From assembly GCA_020091685.1 (NCBI GenBank), contig CM034599.1, positions 5,364,836 to 5,428,835 on the forward strand: a DNA stretch of 64,000 bases. Direction: 5' to 3'. The first letter of the stretch is position 1. Each line of letters opens with the position of its first letter. Shown piece after piece: positions 34,001-46,000 of the stretch. Below the pieces are notes generated by a model that was given only the letters and a program-made list of their open reading frames with translations, was not told where the DNA came from and ran no database searches. The DNA is from Lutjanus erythropterus (Eukaryota > Chordata > Actinopteri > Lutjaniformes > Lutjanidae). The translations under genes were made by a program, and so were the position numbers.

Positions 34001-37000
34001 ATACATTGCTAAGCTTGAGGTATCCTGTCTGCCAGATTGATTAAGCAATATATTCAAAACAGACAGAAAAAGCGCAGAACGGACAGAAAAAGCGCAGAAC
34101 TCGGATGTTACCTGTCTGGCTCTCAAAGCCACCTTTGAGTTCTCCATCTTGCTGAGCTGTGTGAGCTCGTTCAGAATGACCATCAACTCATCTGCTAGCG
34201 TGGGATCCCGTCCACACAGCTGGTCCTGCACAGTGCACAAAGTGTATTTTACTAAAAGTAATTCTGGTATTTTTAAATCTGGACCACATTTCCCAATCTT
34301 TTTGTGTCTAGGTGAGCAGGGAGAGTGCTGCTAAAATGTAATCCTCATGGGCAACTGCACACCATCAATATGCGTTCAGTAAAAGTGCCTGGTTTTAACA
34401 CTGACAGATTAAGATTGCTATTCTGACAACATTATGGGAAAGATTCCTACACAAATAAACTGATAGATATGTTCTGTTTAACCAGAAACAGCTGCTTTAC
34501 TGCTCTCACCAAAACAGTAATCATCATCATCTTCATTCAAATTTGACAGAAACCAAATAAAATCCACAAAAAATGTTTGTGTTTCTCTTTCCACTGGTCC
34601 AAAGTTCCAAAGTTGGAAGATTGTTTAATTTATACATGCAAGTGTTGAGGTTGATGAACGCCTTACTATGAGCATCGTGACCAGGATGTTCTTCTTGGAG
34701 ACCTGAGCGTGAGAGAAGATGTACTCGAGCACAGGACTCATGTCAGGTTTGTGCTGCTCTCTCAGGTTGATGACACATTTGTCATAGTGAGCTGTTTGTG
34801 AAAAACAAACCACAGTTCAGATTAAATGAGAACTGTAGATGTGGCATTTTCTTTAAAGTTCAATGTATCACTGTCACCTTGCTGAAACTGCATCTCCACT
34901 TGCAGGTACCGCTTCAAAAGTTCGAGAACCACAGACTTCATATAACCACGGATTCCACTGCGGTACCTGAAGAAGACATATTGAAACACAGGTCATTAAA
35001 TGCAATACCAATACTGTTCTATATGTTCTGTTTTAATGCTGCACAAGACAAAAAAACAGACCTCTGTACCAGCTGAACGATACTCTGAGTGTTCATGAAG
35101 AACACCTCTCGGTCAGCCTTCCTCTGCAGGGTCGCTGCATGGCTATCGAGAACATTTGCAATCTGGAACACACAAAGGGAAACATCATCATATAATACTG
35201 ATGTACAGTGACTATTTGTCTTGAAAGGTATCTGTCATGCTACTGTGCATCTCTCACCCTTTGGCTGGGGAACTGGCAGAGGACAGAGGTGATGTTGCTT
35301 GCGTACTGGGCCATGATTTTACGTATGTCTTTCTCCACACCAGGAGGAATTCGACCTGCCACACTTGTCATGATCTCCTGGAGTTCCAACAGCGGCAGCG
35401 AGGGGTCCCTTAAAGTCTTCATCAGGGTCGCCACCCACTGTTTCAGCTGCAGGCGTGATCATGCACATATAATTAATGAAACTGATGATTTCATTTAAGA
35501 ATATCTAGCAGCAGAAAGTCTGTGTTGTACCTTGGTGCTGAAGTAAGGCTCTTCAAGGCAGTAACCATCCATTACTTTACCCAAGTTTTCCAGCACACTG
35601 TGAAACACCTGGTGAAGCTTTTCCCCAACAATGGGCAGTGGCTGCTGGGGTGGCAGAGCTGCCGTGTTGAGCTCCACCTACAACAGGAGAGGGAAGAAAT
35701 TCAAATTAATATTACCTGGAATTAACAACAGCACAGCTAACATGTGGGACACAGAATATAATCTGTTTACCACCAGATTATACCAGAAAAGTATATCATA
35801 TGTGAAACTGCTCACAACACGGCCCATGGATTATTTTAAATAACTGGGTCATGGTTTCTGTAAAAAGACATTGCTTTTGAGTTTTTCAAATGTATTTTTT
35901 TTGGCGCTTTGAGCGCTACAAACTGAGTGCCATCTAGTCCCGTTACATTGGAGAGAGGCCAGACATCTCTACAGCTGATTTCTTTAAAACTTTCAACTCG
36001 CACCAAAAAAATCTAGACAGATAAACAGCACTACAGGCCATGGGGGAAATATTTAATTTTGATTATAGGGTGAACTGTCCATTTATAATTCAAGTGGTTT
36101 GAGACTTCTGCTTCTCCTCTTGGAAAATCTAGCTCATGATGTAAGACTAATCACAGGCTAGTAAGACAGATAATTGTTGAGTATTATCATTATATTATTT
36201 GGTGACCTGTGAATGAGACTGAACAATCAACCATATTTCTCAACAATTGCATCCTGCACCTTTAAGAGAACAGTTTATGCACTTGTGATTGTCCACTGAC
36301 TTACTCGATGTATACTGCTGGGGTCATCCAGGTCTATATGTGCCATAACACAGCCCGGCTCCAGGACTGCTCCAGGTCTCTTGACAAAATGAATGCAACC
36401 GGACTGCTGCACAGTCAACGTCATCACCATCTTCATCACCTGACACCGCCGCACAAACAGCCAGTCAATAAAAATACAAATAGACACAGCGTGACAGACG
36501 ACTGAAGAGATAAATCTGACCGAAACACTGTCACATTCACCTCAATCTCTGCATAGGTCTCCCCTGCACAGACGTGACCTCCATCCTCGGTCAAGTACTG
36601 CAGCAGTTTACCGGCAGACGGCGACCTCAGCACCGTGGGATCCTTCTCTTTCTCAAATACACAAGTCTTGTTGCCAACGGTGATGCGGTAGCTGAGGGGG
36701 GTGAAATCATTCAGAAAAAATGAGTAACACAAACAAACAGCTGAATCCATATAAACAGATTCAAGAGTGCTTGCCTGTCCACTTCCTCCTTCATGTAGGT
36801 GGTGTGGCTGCTGCCATCATAGGACAGCAGGAGGCCGCCATCGCTCAGCCTGTGGACGTCTATCTCGATATTGGAGCCGTTCATTATGATGACATAAGTT
36901 GTTGGGGATTGGCGAGCGACCTGCAGGCAGCAGCGGTGATAATTTATTGATTAAAAAAGGTTCAACAAGAGTGAAACGAGGAATATGTGAAGGGAATAAA

Positions 37001-40000
37001 GCAGATACCTTGAGGCAGTACTTGACTCCTTCATATATGAGATCCACGTTGACAGAGTTGAGGAGACTGGCTGCAGGCAGGACTTGGCCTCTGTAGATGC
37101 AGCAGATCAGGTTTTTATTATAAGTCTATATAAACATACACTAAGAATTGTAGTGAGTCGTTAAAGGGATAGTTTGGATTTTTTTAAGTGGGGTTGCATG
37201 AGGTACTGACTATTTCAAATGTATCTCACACAACCACACTTCAAAAAATAAGAAATGTTCCTGTAATAAGAAGGGACTGTACGACTGACCTTTCCAGTGA
37301 ATGTAGGAAGTCAGACATGCTCTTCTGGAAGCTCGCATCAGCGACATGCAAGGCCCCACAAACGATCCCCAGCATGGTATCTGGTCTCTCCGCCTGCAGG
37401 AAGAGAATGTGGCTTCATAACACAAAGACACTACACAGTTATTCAGTGACCTGGCCAAGCAGCAGGCCGTCTGACGATTTATGGCAGAGGGTCATCAGTG
37501 TCCCACCTGCACTTTCTCTGCAATGAGATGATCCAACCAGCCGGTGTCGATGTCGTTATTTCTGAAGCTTTCTGTCTCCAATAACTTAATGAGGTATTCA
37601 ACTGTTGTCCTGAAGTCACCTCTGATGGAGAGCTCCTTCATAGCCACCACCATATTCCTGAAGCACGACATAAAATAAGTTAAACACGTTTTAACTTCAA
37701 ATTATTATATAACTATTCTTAACAGTTTTTAACCTTAGGAGCTCTCTTGAGGGCTAAGATGCTTTGTGTAAAAGTTTTATCTTGTCCAGGATCTAGTCTT
37801 AATTTTAAGTGGAATTCTTAGAAAACATCATAAAAACAAATTTTCTTCGAATTTCATTTTGGTATAAGGAAGCTTTATGATGCTTACGAAATGGCTTCTT
37901 CACGGTTCTCGCCCCAGGAGAAACAGTGTCCAAACTGGGAGTCTGCAAATTCATGGAGGCCACCAGTGGCTCCCACGCTGAAATAACCCCAGACATTTTT
38001 ACTGCTGCGGAAGTTCAGCTCCTGCACGGTGCCTGAGCTGGGCTTGAAACCCTGTGACAGAGGACGATGAGTCAGTGGCGCCAAATTAAAGGTACGTGAC
38101 AAAACGCTGTGTTTGGTGCACTGATGAAATGGAGCTCTACCTCATCAGGGTTCTCACTGGTAATCCGAGCAGCTATGACGTGCCCTCTTGGACTCGGCAG
38201 GCACTCTGGAGTCTCGAAGTTAATGACGGTGTCGTCCCACGGAGCTTCTCCATAAAGAAGACGAATGTCCTTAATTCTATGAAGCGGGACGCCCATTGCA
38301 ATCTGTCAGAGATAAAACACTGAGTTAAAATGGAAGGGTTGGATCTCTGGCTGTAGTCAGCTGTGGTATAAATCTTCTTCCTGTCCACTGACAGAAGTTT
38401 ACCTGAAGCTGTGCAGCTGGCAGGTTTACATCTCCGATCATTTCTGTGCAGGGATGTTCCACCTGGAGACGAGGATTCAGCTCCAAGAAATGGAAACTTC
38501 CATCTTCAGAGAACAGATACTCCACGGTACCTGCACTCACGTAGCCCACCATCTTGGCCAGTCGCACAGCATACTGGGACCAACAGAGGAGAAAAACGTA
38601 AAATGTCTAAAACTTCAAAGAAATCAGTAAGTACCAAAATTTGTCATGACATGAGATCGTGCAAAATTCACAAATGATAAATGTACAAATCCATGAAGCT
38701 GATTAGGAGCTAGAGTATTCGCATTTGCAGGTGAAATGCAATGTGCTTTAACTTGCTTGGTTAACACTCCTGTACATACAAATACATCCAGCAGCATAAA
38801 CTGACCCGTTCCATTTGCTCTAATGTCGAAGGAGCAGCTATGGTGGCCGGAGCCTCCTCTATGATCTTCTGGTGCCTCCTTTGGATGGAGCAGTCTCGTC
38901 CAAACAGAGAGATGGCGTTTCCATACTCGTCAGCCAGTATCTGAACCTCAAGGTGTCTCGCATGCTGAGCCAGCTGCATGATGAAGATAGGCGAGCCAGG
39001 CACTTCTGTCTGAACCTAAACTCAAGAAAAAAAAAAACAAAAAACATGCTAGCGGTAAGATCTACGTCAAATTCAACTGCATAAAGTGGTGTCTAAACCA
39101 CAAATAAATCAAGTATTAGGTTGTGAAATTTGGTAACACAAACCTGTCTAAAGAAACCCGGAAAATCCTCAGAACTTTCTACTTTCCGGATTCCCTTTCC
39201 ACCTCCACCCTCAGAGGCCTTGATGACAACTGGATAACCAATTCTCTCGGCCCCCTGCAAAGAAACACCACATTAAATACAGGTTAGCAAAAGATACCTG
39301 ATTGAAGGGAATCATTTTAGGAAAAGCCCTAAACATGCTTACTGCCAGGCCTTCATCTACATCCTGAACACAGCCCTGTGTGTAGACCTCTGGAGGAACG
39401 CTGATTACATGGCCCAGTCTTTGGTCCTCTTCGGGCCACTCCACCCTCAGACCTGGAGCAACATGACATGCAAGGATCAAACATCAAAACACTGGATTCA
39501 CTCTGTACAGATGTGCAGATAGGAACTAATTAAGCTAGTACCAAGTTATATTGAAACTTCTCCAGGCAAATGATACCTGCATTTAATCCTTTTTGTATCC
39601 AGATCTAAAAAAGATGACTTATTTGTATGATATTACTTGCTCAGCATCAGATTTTTCGATAGTATGGCCCATGGCATCTGATAAAAAAAGGTCAAACTGT
39701 GAATACTGTCGATTACCTCAGGAAAGATAATTGGTTACTAGGTTAATTTAATCAACTTTTTGTGTTAAAACTTTGCTTGGATTTTGGTGGCCTGTCCAGT
39801 TGGCATTAAATGAAGCAGGGATGCAACTAATCATTATCAATTAACCTGCCAATTATTTTCATGATTAATCAATTAATCATTTAGTCTATAGAATGCCAAA
39901 ATGTAAAAAATTACTCATCAATTGTTCTCATAAATGGCAAACAAAACAGCAAACCTTTACATTTAAACAGCCAGAACCAGCAAATGTTTGACATTTTTGA

Positions 40001-43000
40001 ATGAATGAAATGATTATCAGATTATCAAAATAGCTGGCAACTATTTTTTTCTTGATTGACTAACTGATTTAATCGATTAGCCATTGCAGCTCATAATTTT
40101 TCCAATCATACTCAGCCCTATCACAGAGTCTACATCCCGTGTCTACAGTACGGTTTGTGTTACTGTACATTATGTGAACTGAGACAACGTGAGAGGTGAA
40201 GCATCACCTGATCCGCTCCACGGCAGTGTGGGAATGTCGGCACTCTGAGCCACTATGGAGGAAGCCACCTTATCTCCCAGAGCCCACATGGCCTTGCTGG
40301 ACGGCCCTGAGAGAAGATCAGTCAGTTAGTAATAACGTCTGACATGAGCGCAAATAAATCAAACAAAAATAACGTGGTTTCACACTTGACTTTTTACCTA
40401 AGAATGATATTCCTGCTTTGTTTAACAGCTCAGGGAGTTTGGGATTTTCTGAGGCGTGACCCCATCCAGCCCACACAGCCTGTTAACAGTGATACACACA
40501 CACACACACACACACACACAATCATTTATCACAGGTTTCTTATTAACAGACAGAACACTGCTGTTTTGATAAATGGTGAAGAATACCTGCACTGGGATTC
40601 TTTTAGCAATGTCTACTATCAGCTCTACGTTGGCGTAGTTGTTGTTGTTGGGTCCACCGGTGACAGGAACATAATGGTCTGCCATTTTAATGTATTCTGT
40701 GAGGGAAAAGAGAAACTTAAAACAATTTTTTCAGGACAAAGGTTCAGGAAATCGCTCTCTGTGGCACTTCACAACAGCTGACTTACAGTTTTTCTCACTC
40801 AGATAACTGCTTTGTGATAACTGCTGGGTAATAAACAAATGATAAGTAAAAGCTCACAATGACCTGCATTAGCTTTCAAGTCTTCAGGGGTCACCATGAC
40901 CACAAAACGAATGGTCCGCTCATTGCGAAACATTTCGTAGGACCAGCGACGGATAGAGCGGATACATTTGACCGCAGCTATACCGTTGTTAGCTATCAGC
41001 ACCTGTGACAGAAACAGAAAGTGGCTGTGTAGCTTGGAGAAAAGAAAGAAACTGGGAAATGTTGCAATGACATTAAGCAATGAAAAGCAGAGATTCAAAA
41101 ATACAGGAAGGGACTTTCATTCTTACTTTTTCAATGACACGGTTGCCACCAAACCGGGTGACAAACTCAGCCGGAGAGGCCACAGTGAAGTCCCTCTGTA
41201 GATCCATCTTTCTGTGTTCACGTCCTTTTCTCACCAAGTGAAGACCAGACATGCTAGGCCTGCAGTGGAAATAAAACTCGTGGTTAGATGTCTCGTCCAG
41301 CAACACAGCAAAACATAATCACCCGGGTGTGTTCTGCTGCAACACGTATTAAATAATCTGCAGGCTGCAGATCATCCTCTAAGATTTCATGACCAGAACA
41401 GAAAAAAAGCTACAGACTACAGTGCTTCTCTTGTTTAAAAAAAATAATAAACCTCTGTTTATTGGAATTCAGAGTTCATAAATCACAGAATCATCATATC
41501 AAATAATTCCAGTATAATGACCATCCTCACCTCACCTCACCAAATATCTCCCACTATGCAAGCAGCTTCTAGAATCGCTTCATTCACCAGTCAGAAACAC
41601 AAAGGTAATCTATTAAATGGCTGGTCAATTTTGAACATTAACTGGCTATCTGGCCAGTTGATAAAACAATTCATTGTTAACCCTGACTCCCACTTCCCTA
41701 GCGGCCCTCCAAGATGACCAAAACAGTGACATAATGTACAAATAGAAACATACAATAACCTCATTGGATGGTAGGGCTGCACAATTAATCACAATATTAT
41801 CTAAATCGCAATATGGCAAAGTGCAATATCCAAATTGCAAAACACTGTTATAATGGAGTACTGTAGTGCTGCAGATATGTCCCAGCCTTCTCCAGTTGGA
41901 AGAACAGATCTCAATAAATGTCACATCATCACGATTTTATTTCATCACTTATTATTTTATTTTTAAGCAAAACATGATCTACAGTGCTTCTCTGCAGACA
42001 TGATGGTAAAAAGCCACACAGAGGCGCAGTGTGAGTCAGGGACTGTGACTGACGGCCCTGAAAATCAAAAACTCAAGTCAAAGTTCAGACAGCATGTGGA
42101 CCAGCCCATTTATTTCTGACCTTATCTTCAAAATTGCACGTAACCACAGTGCTCTTCACAGAAAAGTGCAATCTCAACAAACTACAGAAATTAGACCCAC
42201 GCTATCACTCTGAATGTACCTTTTTTATCGGATGTTCACCCCAACAGCAGAGGCAATAAAAGGTAAATGTATTATCAGCATGACGCATTCATACAAGCTG
42301 TACCTTCTGTACCCAATCAGGCTACAGGGTTGTTTGCAACAGATACATTACTGACTGATAGAACATATATTCAAAAACTGACAGATTATTAACTATCAAG
42401 GACACTGATAAACAGTATCTGGAACAGATTTAATTTGCAGTAAAAATGAAAATCTTTTCAACATTTTCTGCCACTTTATACTCCATACATCTCCACTATG
42501 TTACATTTATTTGATAACTTCCTTTGCACTGAACACTAACAGATTATTCTACAGTGTAGTGCAGTATGTCATGATTCCAGATTTTTAAACATTGATACAG
42601 GACTAGTTTAGAAAAATGATACTCGATACATCTTTTGATACCACGTCTAAAAAGAAAAATGTCTCATGCACGCAAGCTAAGTCTTTCTTTTTTTTATTAC
42701 CAACCTGCACACAGTGCTGGTGCAGAAAAAGTCAATGAACTGTCTGGTTTTGCTGCGAGCCAAATTTCAGGCAGGACAGTAAAGACTGAACTGAACTGAC
42801 CTGAGGTGTTTGATACTTTCAATACTAAAATAATTATTATTGTATCATTATAAACACCTTGTACTGAAAAAAGTATTGAAGTATCTATACTTTTACCCAC
42901 TTTACATAGTCAGTGATAGTAATTATTAGGGCTAAAAATAATATCACAATGTTTTTTTGTAATAATAATTATGGTTTCGACTATTTATTGGCTTGCTTTT

Positions 43001-46000
43001 AGCTTTTGTTTTTATGGTCTCTTAAATGCAATTTTAATGTTTGGTTTTATTTTAATATTATTAGTATTTTTATGCTCTTATAAAACACTTTGAACTGTCT
43101 TGTGTCTGAATGGTGCTTTTTAAATAAAGTTGATAGAGTTCATACCAGACTACAATTCTTTGCTTACTCTAACAATCAATAATGAGGTCTATTTGCAATA
43201 ACATATGCCGCTTTCCTGTCAATGTAATCATCTAATCATATAAAAACAGCTAAATTGGTTGGTAAATTTTGTAATCACAAGCTCCTTTTTAATGTTACAA
43301 AAGTGCATAATCTCATCTGCTTTACTGTTTGATTACAGTACAGATTCTTGCCAGATTAAAACAGGAATTTGCGTTTAAAACTGAAACTGTAAAAATTGAG
43401 CTTTACTGACGTGCTAATCTTATTGTCTGAAATCCTAACCTAAAACCTAAAACCTAAATACCAGCAGCATTACAACACACAAAACACAATACACTTTAAA
43501 CACTGTTTACATCAAGAACCGCAGGGCAACTTTTTCCTGTTCTGCAAGACACAATTTGAGTAAAAACTGCCAAGAAACCTTAGGTAGTTCTACGTACCAT
43601 GATTATTAGCATTCCAAAGTCTCTCCTGCTTCATAGAAATTCTGTCTCACATTAAGATATCACTGACCAACACCTGTGCTGCACCGGTGAGCTATACTCT
43701 GAAGGTAGGGTGCAATTCAGTCTGAGCCGATATGAACTTTAAACTTAACTCCTCTATTGTGCTGTTCACTCAGGAACAGACATACAGATTGCACTCTTGT
43801 TATTGAGCAAGTTTTTGATAACCTTAACCGGTGTCATGCACTCCTGATCCACTTTCTGATCTTTTTCCAGGACATAAGGCACGAGAGGGCAGACGGACTT
43901 CACTGAACAAACAATGGGAGTCTATTCATAAACATGACTTAGTGACTAAAAGGAGTATTTGTGCTAAGACAGGCTTAGCTTACTGTACTGCTTCATAAGG
44001 AAAAATATTCTTTCTGGTCTGTTTTACACTTCTTAAACTCCTCCAGAGGGTAAACACATTATTGTGGGAGTGTTTTTTTCAATTTCCTCAAACTTACATG
44101 TGCCAAGACATACTCTGTTCAGTTACATAACGACAGTATGAACACATGAGTGAGCCCTTCCAGCTCACAAATGTCTGCAGAAGTTGCTCCAGTGTCTGTT
44201 CTACTTTTAACATTTCTGCACATTCCCATTTATTTCTGCTGCTGAAAGCATGTGATAACTGCCCACAAAATAAACACAGCAGCAAAAGCATCAAATTACA
44301 GAGATCGGTATCCAAATTTTAATGGCTCTTACCCTCTGAGATATGGGAATAAGCCATTTCCCTCCATTGTGGGGCAGACATTGCCGTCCCATGTGCCTTT
44401 ATAGTGAGACTAAGTTTTAAAATCTAAGACCAACACAAAGAGAGCTCTACAAAATGTTCCTCTCAAGCGCTTCCTCCCCTCTCCCCTCCCACATGTGCAG
44501 CAAAATAATCCAGAAATCTCCTGCGAGAGATCACAGACTGTTCCTCGCAAATATACACAGAGCAGAGACAAGGCCACCAGTGGGACAAAAGTGGTCATTT
44601 TGCTCCATTCTTAAAAGAAAGCAACTAGCATCCAGACAAAATGCTGAAACCTTCATGCATACACATAAAAATAGATTTATTTTCTTTTGCATTTTCTTCT
44701 GCTGCAAAACTATTCATCTTAACTGCAGGAAGATGCTTCTAAAGTTTAGATTTTTGAAAGAAAAATGACCTACCTTTCTCCACTTCATGATGCTTCACAC
44801 AGGTCACACTAGCCCACACAGCTTAATGCATTTGGATAATCAATCAAAGCTTGTCAAGTGGAACACGTAGCTGGCTGCTCCAAGCAACCCCTGTGACCCA
44901 CGATCACATCATAAACCACCCCCGGGTACAAAAATAACTCTCCACTATGCAGAGTGTAAAAAAAAGTTAAAAATAAAAAATCAGTGGGGGATTTCAAAGT
45001 GTTTTTTGTTCCCTGTGTTATGACCTAGAGTCACCGCACTTCTCAAAGTCATTTGGTTCACGGGCTCCTGTTCCAATAATAGAGCCGGCGGGGTGTTTGG
45101 CATGCGACAATAACACAGGTCAACTCGATGCAGTCAGGTGATAACGCACAGCGTGTGGAGACAGGACAAGTAGGAGCGAAATGACACATCAACAGCAAGG
45201 CTGCACAAAACAACTCTCTTTATACTCAGACGAATATTTGGCAAGCGTGAGATGCTTCCATGATGTCACATGCCGGAGTTGCAACTTCCAGACAACGCTT
45301 TCACCTGTGTGGAATCGCATGATGGCAGTGATGAAAACAAGCCTGACCCCAGACAGTTAATATTAAAGAGATAGTTTGCATTTTTGAAACAGGGTTGTTT
45401 GAGGTACTTATCAATAGTCAGTGTAATAGCTACAGCTGACGGCAGTCGGCATGGTCCCATTTCGAAGAAGCAGCAGGAGTACCACAGTAGTGTAACTGTA
45501 CTCCATATTTCGAGTATTTTCAACACTTAACTGTACTGTCAGACAGCCTTTTCTGACAGAAAAAAAATGCCATTTTTTAAGCCAGATATCACTCTCTCCA
45601 AGCAACCAGACTCTACAGGCAAAATCAGTCTATGGTCTATAGCTGCTTTGATCGGTTAGTTTGTTTGTGTTAATGTGTGACTAGTGTTTTGAAGGGTTAG
45701 TTGAAGTCACACAATAACAGAAACTAACTGATTGTGGCAGTTGTAGACCAACAGCTCCTGCGTTCTGCAAAGTAAAATGACTGATTTTGCCAAAGGAGTT
45801 CAGTTACTTTGGAGAGAGCCATACTAGGCTTTTAAAATGGTCTTTTTCCCATCAGAAAAGGCCGTCTGATGACAGAGCAAAGCAGTGAAAATATTCTAAG
45901 TGTAGTGAAAACACAAACTAATATTGATTTTTCAGGTTGCTAAAATCCATTTTGTTGCTGAACCTGTCCACAGCAGTTCATTGCTTAGCTTCCAAGCCGG

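Noticed and set aside
44094..44315. Hydrophobic 73-residue minus-strand frame in acacb intron 1, resembling a signal peptide
   Set aside because: No splice donor in a suitable phase, no similarity recognised, and surrounded by repeats. Composition explains it.
44774..44788. Possible alternative acacb first exon (minus strand ATG-Lys-Trp-Arg-Lys followed by GTAGGT)
   Set aside because: It ends in phase 0, but exon 2 needs a phase-2 donor. Joining would shift the frame before the AMPK site.
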